This document shows, one piece after another, positions 12,856-22,828 of a stretch of 64,000 nucleotides of DNA. The position numbers and the translations under genes are program-made. The stretch is from NCBI GenBank assembly GCA_012932295.1, contig JAAONU010000002.1:20243770-20307769 (forward strand), given 5' to 3'. This stretch comes from Cyclina sinensis (Eukaryota; Mollusca; Bivalvia; Venerida; Veneridae). The notes under the pieces are model-generated. The model did no database searches and was not told the origin of the DNA. It worked only from the letters and a program-made list of their open reading frames with translations. Within the stretch, counting starts at the first letter, position 1. Every line of letters begins with the position of its first letter.

Positions 12856-13151
12856 AACCGGTTTTCATTGTTAACTTGGTTAAAAATAACACATAATATC
12901 AGCTTTTACGATACCAAACTTTCAGTACTGGTGACACTGGTTTTCTCCCCTTAACAACACTCTCCAAAAAGAAGGTGCACCAAAACTGAAAACATGATCA
13001 TTTGGGCAGAAATTATTGACTTTTGGCTGGTATTTTAGAGGTTTTCATGCTGGAAAAAAATGTCTGACAGCACACCCTTGTGTATATTAGGCACACCTTT
13101 GTGGAAACTGAATTTTCTTGAAAAAAGTGTGTATTATATTCAAGTGTGTAT

Positions 13152-13763
13152 AGACCTGTGTCAAATCTGCCATTTGTTTCCAAAATTCTTGAAAAGGTGG
13201 TCGACAGTCGCACTGAAAAACATGTTACACAGAACAACCTCCATTAAGAAAATCAGTCTGCATATCACAAATGCCATTCCACTGAGACCGCCCTACTTAA
13301 AGTTCAAAATGACATACTTCAATCACTAGATCAGAACAATGTCACTGTTCTTGTGTTATTGGATCTGTCGGCTGCGTTTGACACCACAGACCACTAAACT
13401 CTATTGTATCGCTTTGAAAATAATTTTGGACTTCTATAAAAATCCCTCCAATCGGTTTAATCATATCTAGAAGATCATTACCAAACATTTTATCAATGGT
13501 AAACGCTCAGAAGAGGTACGTGTGAAATTCAGTGTACCTCAAAGGTCCATCTTGGGTCCAAAAGTTTACACTATGTATACAAAGTCAGTCGGCATTATTT
13601 GTAGAAAATATGGACTTTCCCATCACTTTTATGCCAACGACTCCCAGCTATATCTAGTGTTTAAGCCTACAGATAAGGTATCACGGGAAGAGATGGTATG
13701 TCGCATTGAAAAAAGTCTTCAAGACATTATGTCATGGATGCATTGTAACATGCTAATACTTAA
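13152..13763 (+). pseudogene. LINE copy 1, segment 2: reverse transcriptase palm
   Basis: Starting at R-P-V-S-N-L, the frames give the RT blocks in order: 'PFVSKILEKVV', a '[36 protein letters not shown]' block (RT-A, catalytic Asp in LDLSAAFD), 'FSVPQRSILGPK' (template-grip block), and 'HHFYANDSQLY', which aligns with the catalytic YADD box but has Asn for the first Asp. Frameshifts near 13220 and 13420-13500 and stops (e.g. DH*TLL) break it. It ends 'CNMLIL' exactly at a TTAA, where the next insertion begins. Confidence 0.8.
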
Positions 13764-15640
13764 AGGTCATGTGACATGACTATAGCAACTTTGTCAATTC
13801 AAAATAATCATAATGTACTGATTAAAATGGTTTAACTGCAAAATTATGAAAATATTGCTTTTGATAAGAAAAAACGTGTTTTTGATGATCGGTTGTTTCC
13901 GTTTCGACATCGGTAGTTTCCGCCGCAATTTTTGGCTGTGACGTAGATTTATCCCTACTGTGCCAGGCAGTAGTGCAGAATTACACTGCTCATAACACAT
14001 CGGTTTTTAAATGAAAGAATAACATTAAACCACAAGTGCAAGAAACACGATAAAGGCACACTTATAACAAAAACATGCTATATAAATTGTCAATAAAATA
14101 AAATAATTTGATTACTTCTCGATTTTTATATGTAAATTCAAACTATGTGCCAGGAGAACGGGTTGTAATTTTACCTAAATAAATATTCCAATTTCTTCCA
14201 TGTTATGGTTCTAAATAAAACTATCTCATCCATGTTTTTACATGCTGCGTAACACTTCCTCACTTAATGTTTACGTCATAAACAAGTTCTTTTTCATTTA
14301 AGTGTATTAAAATTGAAGTCAATTTAGATGATCTAATGTGTTAACATTTGTTTCACAGGAATGGAAATTCACACTTCAGTGTATTATCACGTTGGGATAT
14401 TGTTTGAAAAATAATAATATGGCATGTCCATCAAGTAGAAATTTGTGTCTGCTTATAAATTAATATCCAATGAAATGTCAAACATCCATAAATCACGCCT
14501 TATACTGTGGGATTTATGCAAATTAACCTGCCCAAATGGGACCCTTGTATATTCTGCATAGCTGTCAAAACAAAGCAATTAACTTTTTTTATGACCCAAT
14601 CAATGAAAAAGTTTAGACAAATAGCAAAGTTTTATGGCAATTGATTGTATTACTTTTGATCAGTCACACTTGTGAAAACATTATGTAATAGCTTGTTCCA
14701 ATTAACATGTCTGAATGATTTTTAGTTCAGAAGCTTCCATGCTGATACATATTTTAATTAGATAATTAAATTTAATGAATCTATTTATGATGAAAATAAA
14801 AATCATTCGACTTCTAAATGTGAACAAATTATTAAAAAAACAAAAACAAAAAATAATGTGTGTGTTATGATTTTGACACAGCTTTTAGGGCTTCTTCATA
14901 ATATTTGTTCTTTGATCATATTGTTTTGTTTTCAAAAATGCAGAATGAATAAGCCAAAGAAAAAAGATATGCATTTATAATGAAAAAAATCATAGATCTA
15001 GTCAAAGATAACTTACACGTACCTCAGGCAAAATATACCACAGACAAAAATGCAACACATCACTGTAAGGAGAATGTTTTTTATGGGAAAAATCTCTCGA
15101 TTGTAGTTAGCTAATCAAGTCTTCCAACAAACTGCATCGGATAAAAATAAGCATCTTTTTGGATCAGTTATTTGAAAAATATCTCTTAGTCTAGATATTT
15201 TCACTGATGTATCTTTTAATTCTATAACCCTGATTAAACTAGCCTCTATATGATATTGCTCATTGGCTTTGTAATTCCATCAAATTTTCAAATTATTTAT
15301 TTAAAAAATCTTCAATGTATATACATGAAGTTAGCTTAACTCGTTCAATTTTGTTTTTTTACTTTATTCAGTCTACATTTTCACTTTCCATCATAATTTT
15401 AAAGTTTTTGTTAACAATCCAGGCAGCTGTGTAAAGTGGCCAGAGATAAATGTGCGTCACTTCCGGTTTCGCTTGTGACAGGTGCGCGCAACCAAGTGTG
15501 TAAAATATGGATTTTAATTTGCTATAAAAACATCTTTAAGATGAAAATTACCTGCGGAATTTTGTAAAACAGTCATAGTTAGATATATATTTTTCGCTCA
15601 TATGAAAATTTCGAGGTCCAAAATTCGTGTCACATGACCT
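13764..15640. mobile_element. TTAA-flanked TIR element (piggyBac- or Kolobok-type), non-autonomous
   Basis: Perfect 13-bp inverted ends AGGTCATGTGACA (13764-13776) and TGTCACATGACCT (15628-15640) are flanked by TTAA at 13760-13763 and 15641-15644. Removing the 1,877 bp and one TTAA rejoins the LINE as '..MLIL-NTEKTEMIVF' in frame. The interior is AT-rich with no coding stretch over 70 codons and no DDE motif. TTAA duplication is shared by piggyBac and Kolobok. The AGG start is not the usual CCY of piggyBac, so the superfamily is left open. Confidence 0.9.
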
Positions 15641-16145
15641 TTAATACCGAAAAAACAGAAATGATTGTGTTCTCATTTCAACGCAATGCCAAGCTGGTTC
15701 AAGAATGAATATGGAACAACATGTAACTTCTGTAACCAGGTCTTGCTATGCACAACTTCAACAAATAGGCCACATCAGAAAGTATCTAACCACCGATGCA
15801 ACAAAATCGCTTATTAACCCTCTTAAGACTTCCAGGCTAGACTACTGTAAGTTGTAATGCCTTGTTGAATGGTCTGCCTAAGTCCACCATCAACAAACTC
15901 CAGAACGTTCAAAACACAGCAGCTTGTCTTATTACCAGGAAATCTCGATATGAACACATAACACCAACTCTAAAGGATCTCCATTGGTTGCTTGTACAAC
16001 TTAGAATACAGTACAAAATCATTATCCATACCTTTAAAGCCCTCCATGGACAAATTCCAGTCGAGATTAGTAACTTGCTGGAAAAGTATGTACCAAGAAA
16101 AGACTTAAAGAGATATACAGCCAGTAACAGGCAAAAGTTTTATGC
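15641..16145 (+). pseudogene. LINE copy 1, segment 3: RT thumb and C-terminal connection
   Basis: It begins 'NTEKTEMIVFS' right after the TTAA and passes through a degraded stretch ('TTDATKSLINPLKTSRLDYC'-like frames at 15790-15850). The open stretch from 15862 carries 'NGLPKSTINKLQNVQNTAACLITRKSRYEHITPTLKDLHWLLVQ', then 'IQYKIIIHTFKALHGQIP' and 'NLLEKYVPRKDLKRYTASNRQ', all characteristic of the CR1/L2 ORF2 C-terminus. It is cut at about 16145. The next expected block ('LRSQNSSTAFVIPRNRIVTYGD') appears at about 21405. Confidence 0.8.
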
Positions 16146-16846
16146 TTTCTTTCACGTTTCTTCAATCAATATACTATGAATGTGCTCGAAATAAATACAG
16201 TACACGCAGCGCAGACTTTGACAACGAACACCCGTCCCCGCGATTGAAGACCAAAATAACCACCGCATCGAGTGTTCATTCGTATAAAGCACGGTGAACA
16301 GTACCGCGCCATGTAGCGGCGACGGGTCGCGGGGATTCGGGATGTCCGAAAAAATGAAGTCGCATCACAATTTTACATTCCCAAAATTTTTTTTTTCAGA
16401 TGAGTTACAAAAAATACCTGATTATTACCATTTGAAGTTGTTTCTTTTTCTTTTTAATACACCATCCGGTTTAACTTTTATTTGTTGACGTTCGATGTTT
16501 GGTTGTATGATTGAGGGTATTTGTAGAAAAGAAACACAGCCGATTATGAATAGATTTACAAACCTACATGCCATCTTGTAAATTAACTTTAATTGCTGCA
16601 ATTAATATATTTTCAAGTCTTCAATCGGTGCCGCGCTTGCGTTAATCCACTTGCAAATAAATTACACGCAGTAAATTACAAATGATAATCAAACTGCGAA
16701 CAGTTAATAGATCTAATTTAAACAGTCAAAATTCAAACAAATCCGCTCTAATTATGATGCATTTGTTTACGAACGCTCCTTTTTGTTTACGCAAAGAATG
16801 ACCATTCAAAGCAGTTGCTTCTGGAAACAGCTGACCATATTTTCAG

Positions 16847-18520
16847 ACAAGAGGGCCATGATGGCCCTGTATCGCTCACCTGAGTATGACTGCTTTTAAC
16901 AAAGTTGCTATCGACCTGGTTAATTGACCCTAGATGACCCATATTTGAACTTGACCTAGAAATTATTGAAACAATCTCTTTGACAAATTTCAAGATTATT
17001 TGTACGGAAAATGTTACCTCTAGAGTGTTAAAAAGGTTTTTCCATATTTGGGCTCTATGACCTAGTTTTTTAACCTAGATGTTTAATATTCAAACTTGAG
17101 CTTGAAATTATCGAAACAATCTCTCTGACAAATTTCCAGGATATTTGAACTGAAAAAGTAGCCTCTAGAATGTTAACAAGGTTTTTATTTATTTAGGTTC
17201 TGTGACCTAGTTTTTGACCACAGATGACCCATATCCAAATCTGAGCTACAAATCATCAAAACAACCTTTCTGACAAATTTCCAGGTTCTTTGGACTGAAA
17301 ATGCTACCTTTAGAATGTTAACAAGGTTTTTCCATATTTGGACTCTGTGACCTAGTTTGTGACCCCAGATGACCCATATTCGAACTTGATCTAGAAATCC
17401 TTAAGGCAACCTTTCTGACAAATTTACAGATAATTTGAGCTGAAAAGATTTTTCTATTTTTGGGCTCTGTGACCTAGTTTTTGAACCCAGATGACCCATA
17501 TTTGAACCTGTGCTAGAAATTTTTAAAGCAACCTTTCTGACAAATTTCCAGATTATTTGGGCTGAAAATGTAACCTCTAGAGTGTTAACAAGATGTTTCT
17601 ATTTTTGGGCTCTGTGACCTAGTTTTTGAACCCAGATGACCCATATTCAAACATGAGCTAGAAATCGAAGAAACAACCATCCTGACAAATTTCCAGATTA
17701 TTTGGTCTCAAAATGTTACCTCTAGAGTGTTAACAAGGGTTTTCAATATTTGGGCTCTGTGACCTAGTTTTTGACCCCAGATGACCCATATTTGAACTTT
17801 ACCTAGAAATCGTCAAAGCAACCTTTCTGACATATTTCCATATTATTTGGGCTGAAAATGTAACCTCTAGAGTGTTAACAAGATTTTTCTATTTTTGGGC
17901 TCCGTGACCTAGTTTTTGAACCCAGATGACCCATATTCAAACATGAGCTAGAAATCGAAGAAACAACCTTCCTGACAAATTTCCAGATTATTTGGTCTCA
18001 AAATGTTACCTCTAGAGTGTTAACAAGGGTTTTCAATATTTGGGCTCTGTGACCTAGTTTTTAACCCCAGATGACCCATATTTGAACTTGACCTAGAAAT
18101 CGTCAAAGCAACCTTTCTGACATATTTCCAGATTATTTGGGCTGAAAATGTAACCTCTAGAGTGTTAACAAGATTTTTCTATTTTTGGGCTCCGTGACCT
18201 AGTTTTTGAACCCAGATGATCCATATTTGAACTTGAGCTAGAAATCATCAAACCTTTTTACAAATTTCCAGGATATTTGGACTGAAAAAGTAGCCTCTAG
18301 AGTGTTAACAAGGTTTTTCTACATTTGGGCTCTGTGACCTAGTTTTTTAACCCTGATAACCCATGTTTGAACAAACATCCTGACCAAGTTTCATGACAAT
18401 TGAGGCAAAAATGTGACCACTAGAGTGTTAACAAACTAATTGTGGATGGACTGACGGATAGACAGACGGACGACGGACAAAAGGTGATCAGTAAAGCTGC
18501 ACTACGTGACAGGTGAGCTA
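16847..18520 (+). mobile_element. Helitron-like non-autonomous element, family A2, 145-bp core array
   Basis: The head is acaagagggccatgatggcc followed by 'ctgtatcgctcacctgagtatgactgctttt'; the tail is 'gcactacgtgacaggtgagct'. The core unit carries 'ctctgtgacctagtttttgaccccagatgacccatattcgaacttgacctagaaatc'. 'ct(c/t)(c/t)gtgacc' falls at 17465, 17610, 17755, 17900, 18045 and 18190, exactly 145 bp apart. Alternate units match best (17610-17900 against 17900-18190), so the array has grown by 290-bp steps. The empty site in copy 2 of the pogo-like host reads 'tttcagaaaatgaattg'. Confidence 0.85.
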
Positions 18521-18696
18521 AAAATGAATTGCCTGGATTTTTAGATCAACACATGTTTTACTGCTTTTGACATCTGTATCATCTAGGCGCTTGACAAAAA
18601 TTATTGATCGATTTTGCTACATAATAACAAGTTTTTTTCAAAAATTCTAAAAACGAAAGTACAAAATAAACCTACACTGCAAATGTATTTGAAATT

Positions 18697-20713
18697 ATGT
18701 CTTCCCCCCCTCTGGGGGAGACATATTGTTTTTGCCTTGTCCGTCTGTCCATCTGTCCGTCAGTCACACTTTGTTTCTGATCGATAACTGGAGTACCGTT
18801 TGACCCAGAACCTTCAAACTTCATAGGGTGATTGCCCTTATTGAGTAGAAAAACCTATAGATTTTAGGGTCAGTAGGTCAAAAGTCAAGGTCACAGGGGC
18901 CCGAAGAGTGAAAACCGTTTCCGCTCAACAACTGGAGTTCTATTTCACCCAGAGCCTTCAAACTTCATAGGATGATTGCCCTTATTGAGTAAAAGAACCC
19001 TATTGATTTTGGGGTCAGTAGGTCAAAGGTCAAGGTCACAGGGGCCCAAGGAGTGTAAACCGTTTCTGCTCTATAACTGGAGTTCTATTTCACCCAGAGC
19101 CTTTAATCTTCATAGGATGATTGCCCTTATTGAGTAAAAAAAACCCTATTGATTTTGGGGTCAGTAGGTCAAAGGTCAAGGTCACAGGGGCCCAAATGGT
19201 GAAAACCGTTTCTGCTCAATAACTGGAGTTCTATTTCACCCAGAGTCTTCAAACCTTATCGGATGATTGCCCTTATTGAGTAGAATAACCCTATTGATTT
19301 TGGGGTCAGTAGGTCAAAGGTCAAGGTCACAGGGGCCAGAGGAGTGTAAACAGTTTCTGCTCAATAACTGGAGTTCTATTTCACCCAGAGCCTTCAATAT
19401 TCATAAGATGACTGCCCTTATTGAGTAAAAGAACCCTGTTGTTTTTGGGGTTATTAGATCAAAGGTCAAGGTCACAGGGGCCCGAAGAGTGTTAACTGTT
19501 TCCACTCAATAACTGGAGTTCTATTTCACCCAGAGCCTTCAATCTTCATAGGATGATTGCCCTTATTGAGTAAAAAAAACCTATTGATTTTGGGATTAGT
19601 AGGTCAAAGTCAAGGTCACAGAGGCCCGAAGAGTGTAAACCGTTTCTGCTTAATAACATGAGTTCTATTTCACCCAGAGCTTTCAAATTTTATAGGATGA
19701 TTGCCCTTATTGAGTAGAAGAACCCTATTGATTTTTGGGTCAGTAGGTCAAATGGCAAGGTCACAGGGGCCTGAAGAGTGAAAACCATTTCCACCCATAA
19801 CTCGAGTTCTATTCCACTCAGTGTCTTCAAACTTCATAGGATGGTTTCCCTTATTGAGTAGAAAAATCCTATTGATTTTGGGGTTAGTAGGTCAAGGTCA
19901 CAGGGGCCCGATGAGTGAAAACCGTTTCTGCTCAATAACTGGAGTTCTATTTCACCCAGAGCCTTCAAATTTCATAGGATGGTTGCCCTTATTGAGTGAA
20001 GGAACCATATAAATTTTGGGGTCAGTACATCAACTGTCAGGGTCACAGGTGCCTGAAGAGTGAAAACCGTTTCCACTCAATTACTGGAGTTCTATTGCAC
20101 CCAGAGCGTTCAAACTTCATAGGATAATTGCCCTTATTGAGTACAAGAACCCTTTTGATTTTAGGGTCATTAAGTCAAAGGTCAAGGTCACAGGGGCCCA
20201 AAGAGTGTAAACTGTTTCCGCTCAAAAACTGGAGTTCTATTTCACCCAGAGTTTTCAATCTTCATAGGATGATTGCCCTTATTGAGTAAAAAAAAACCCT
20301 ATTGATTTTGGGATCAGTAGGTCAAAGGTCAAGGTCACAGGGGCCCAAAGAGTGTCAACCGTTTCTGCTTAATAACTGGAGTTCTATTTCACCCAGAGCT
20401 TTCAAATTTTATAGGATGATTGCCATTATTGAGTAGAAGAATCCTATTGATTTTGGGGTCAGTAGGTCAAGGTCACAGGGGCCCGAAGAGTGTAAACCGT
20501 TTCCGCTCAATAACTGGAGTTCTATTTCACCCAGAGCCTTCAAACTTCAAAGTATATATATAATGATATAATGATATGTATATATATATAATGTTCTTAC
20601 TTATACCATAATAAATGACAGAGGCATCTGTTTCAGAAAGGTAATATTTTTCCTTGGCCTTCCTTCAATTGGGTGCAGGGGGGAGACATGCGTTTTTCAC
20701 AAAAAACATCTAG
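18697..20713 (-). mobile_element. Helitron-like non-autonomous element, family C, 145-bp core array
   Basis: On the plus strand it opens with a hairpin (atgtcttcccccc..tctgggggagacat), then 'attgtttttgccttgtccgtctgtcc'. About twelve units follow carrying 'ataactggagttctatttcacccagagcc', 'gattgcccttattgagtaaaag' and AGGTCAAAGGTCAAGGTCA. 'tcacagggg' falls near 18891, 19036, 19182, 19327, 19472, 19616 and 19761, a 144-146-bp period. It is joined to the host at 'gaaatt' and resumes at 20714 'tttggttttaattt', so at most a TT duplication is present. A (TA)n tract interrupts at 20555-20596. A second hairpin and 'catctag' close the right end. Confidence 0.75.
20555..20596. repeat. AT-rich simple repeat (tatata)n
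   Basis: A run of alternating T and A with 'atgatat' interruptions at the end of the family C array. Nothing else is readable from it. Confidence 0.8.
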
Positions 20714-21404
20714 TTTGGTTTTAATTTGACCAACTGAAGTTAGCCACAAAATACATGTAAGTAAAATAAGAATGAGTACATGTACTGTACGCTGAGTATG
20801 TTTAAATGCAGTAATCTCCAAGTCAGAACATCCCAGGGATGCATGGCATTCTGTCATGGCGACATGCGGTGATCATACCCCTCGGCGGTAGTCGCGGTGG
20901 TCATTTTAGCGGACACCCGAAATTTCAGGTGTTCAGTCCACCGCGACTGGCCACCCAGAGACGATACCGCCCAATGTTAACAACGTCAAAGTCGGCGCTG
21001 GGTGTACTGTACAATGATCAGTTCAAGTAACAAAGATTTTCTCTATTTAAATGAAAAACAGGGTGGTTTCCTAACCTGACCCACGTGGGCCAAGATAGAA
21101 AATTTAGATTTCTTGCTAAATTTTGCAGTGAATGATTGAACGGTTTAAGTACCTGTCACTATTCTACAGCAAAAAGCAACCCAAGAGAAACGACGATTGG
21201 CTGTTTTTGTCATGTGACCTATTTAAAATAACCGTTCGGGTTTTACTTTCAGTTAAAGAACGTTCAAATATTTACGTTCGAGCCTGAATTTCACTTTTTT
21301 TATATGGACAAACCTACTGGGAATTTAAAGTTCTTCATATTGAACATGATTTGAGCAAATAATATCAATTTTTTGGAATTCATTTGCCTGTGTATCCCTT
21401 TAAG

Positions 21405-21600
21405 ATCTCAGAATAGCTCTACAGCATTTGTGATTCCAAGAAATAGAATAGTGACATATGGTGATTGGAACTTTATGACCGCAGCTCCAAAACTATGGAA
21501 TGCACTTACCAGGAATAAGAGACAGAAACACTCTCAGTTCTTTTAAGAAGTCGCTCAAAAGACATCTTTCAAACAGAGGGAAACTAAACAGAACTAGAAG
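21405..21600 (+). pseudogene. LINE copy 1, segment 4: extreme C-terminus of ORF2
   Basis: 'LRSQNSSTAFVIPRNRIVTYGD' followed by 'WNFMTAAPKLWNALT' and, after a frameshift, 'TLSSFKKSLKRHLSN' is the standard closing segment of CR1/L2-like ORF2 proteins. It directly continues segment 3, which ends 'YTASNRQ' at 16145. The join to the inserted DNA falls within 'tatccctttaagatctcag'. Confidence 0.8.
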
Positions 21601-21839
21601 GGGTTTTTGCCACAAAAACATGTTTCCCATCTATGTACATGTACTCTAAGGATGTAACAGCGGCATGGTTTTTGGTATGCAGGGTGAAAGTCAAAATAAT
21701 AAGTTGCAGTTGGTTTTAACAGATTTAATAGATGTAGGTGAAGCTGAAAAGTTATGTGGAAATGAGGAAATACTTCATGTTTTTACAATCAGAAAGTAAA
21801 GATATTGGTTACCTAGTGACAACTGGTGTTGAACATCTG

Positions 21840-22440
21840 AAGTAGTTTAAGCTATCAAACACAGATGGAATTTTGATCTTTCAGTTGTTCATAGAGGCTC
21901 TGTTAATCCGAATGTTTGTTATAGCTGTAATAAGTTGGCACAGTTCTAGATTGTACAACTGCAAGGTTTTTCACATATATGTGATCAATCAGCGTTTGTC
22001 AACTTGTAGTGGGAGTTGTTATAAGTTGATTGAAGTTAAGTCATGGTTTGTTCGAGCTCAATAACCGACACTGGTGGATTCAAGCCACCAAGAACAATTG
22101 TTCGTGAAGTTGGTAAATTGTTGAAATCAAACTGAGATGTTCACAGAAATAATGCAGGTGAAGTTGTGGAGGTTTATAAACATTCATGCTGATATAAATG
22201 GAGATGATATATGATCACAAACACATTCAATATCTGCCATAGAAATATCAAATCACATTAAGTCAAAGTCTTGTTGGACGAAGATGCCAACACCTTCTCT
22301 TTGAGACTGGTTGTTTTGGTGTGTTGGCCTATGAGTGAACACAGCTTGGTATCGTGTATTGGGGATTGAATAATGTCATTAGCACTTGTCCACATTTCCT
22401 GAAGAGCTATAATATCAGCCTGGTGGAAAAACAATTGTTT
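21840..22440 (-). pseudogene. Decayed LINE apurinic-type endonuclease fragment
   Basis: Reading the minus strand from 22440 gives 'QADIIALQEMW', the conserved block with catalytic Glu of LINE endonucleases ('D-I-I-A-L-Q-E-x-W'). It continues with 'NQSQREGVGIFVQ' after a frameshift, then 'YINVYKPPQ', then a weak 'FLVA..NPPVSVIELEQT' block near 22050. Several stops and frameshifts make it a relic. It lies inverted inside LINE copy 1, between the ORF2 end and the 3' tail, so it comes from a separate element. The downstream half is weak. Confidence 0.5.
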
Positions 22441-22534
22441 TTAATGTCATGAAAATGGGGAAAAAAGTGAAAGCTGGACAAGGTCCTTTTATTTTGGTGG
22501 ACATTTTCTTTCTATATGTTAATTTTTAATTGTA

Positions 22535-22622
22535 CAGCGCCTTTGAACATGTAATTTTTATATGAAAAGGGCACTATATGAATCAGGTATAATAATGATA
22601 ATAATATTCAAATACATGATCC
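22535..22622 (+). repeat. 3' tail of LINE copy 1
   Basis: 'acagcgcctttgaacatg..aaaagggcactatatgaatc' followed by 'aggtataataatgataataat' has the inverted 'agcgcctttga/aaagggcgct' stem and short microsatellite tail typical of CR1/L2-clade LINEs. It marks the right limit of the 15-kb exploded LINE. Confidence 0.6.
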
Positions 22623-22828
22623 CTATTTCAACTCTGCATATGTAGAAATGCCAACATGTGCAATAATCTGAATACATTAACAGATGTTAAAGTGGACATG
22701 TTTCTCGATTCCTGATTTTGATTGACTGCCAATATAATTAAACTGTTAAATTTGATGCGATCTATATAATGTTTATAGTTATTGACTTCAACTTCAACTT
22801 ATTACAGGCCAAAAGTCAATATAGGCTA

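Larger units (their letters stand above)
7808..13148. mobile_element. TA-flanked DNA transposon (mariner/pogo-like), non-autonomous, host to further elements
   Basis: TA sits on both sides (7806-7807 and 13149-13150). Removing the segment and one TA gives the LINE codons for N-Y-R-P without a break. The ends are partly inverted: left 'acgttcgaatattatacgc' against the reverse complement of the right 'acacttgaatataatacac', 14 of 20 matching, with mostly transition differences. Subterminal 'gtgtataacacgcacccc' and 'agggtgtgctgtc' words recur. About 0.8 kb is its own sequence (7808-8323, 12856-13148). The rest is nested elements. No transposase is visible. The superfamily call rests only on the TA duplication and end style. 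Confidence 0.6.
16198..21009 (+). mobile_element. pogo-like (TA-flanked) DNA transposon remnant, copy 1, with two nested elements
   Basis: TA flanks (16196-16197 and 21010-21011) enclose ends CAGTACACGCAGCGCAGACT and its inverted partner at 20982-21009 (reverse complement CAGTACACCCAGCGCCGACT). The sequence matches, in inverse orientation, 27542-28900 along its whole length, so the true element is about 1.4 kb and the extra length is two insertions (16847-18520 and 18697-20713). GC-rich termini with 'ccaccgcg' words frame an AT-rich middle. There is no transposase ORF. It sits inside about 50 bp and 390 bp of unidentified flanking sequence (16146-16195, 21012-21400) that also interrupt the LINE. 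Confidence 0.75.
7159..22622 (+). mobile_element. CR1/L2-like LINE exploded by three large insertions
   Basis: Four plus-strand coding pieces (7159-7811, 13152-13763, 15641-16145, about 21405-21600) follow one another in the order of a single non-LTR retrotransposon ORF2 C-terminal half: pre-RT linker, RT fingers/palm, thumb, and C-terminal tail. The 3' end at 22535-22622 has the 'cagcgcctttgaacatg...gggcactatatgaa' tail and a (taa/taatga)n run typical of CR1/L2 LINEs. About 2 kb of LINE is spread over 15.4 kb. All pieces carry stops and frameshifts, so it is dead. A minus-strand endonuclease scrap (21840-22440) also lies between the ORF and the tail. Confidence 0.8.

Noticed and set aside
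13764..15640. Host exon at 13794-14000 (minus)
   Set aside because: 68 codons without splice sites or recognisable domain, inside a TTAA-flanked element.
16847..18520. CRISPR-like array
   Set aside because: Repeats are directly adjacent 145-bp units without unique spacers, in an animal-type genome.
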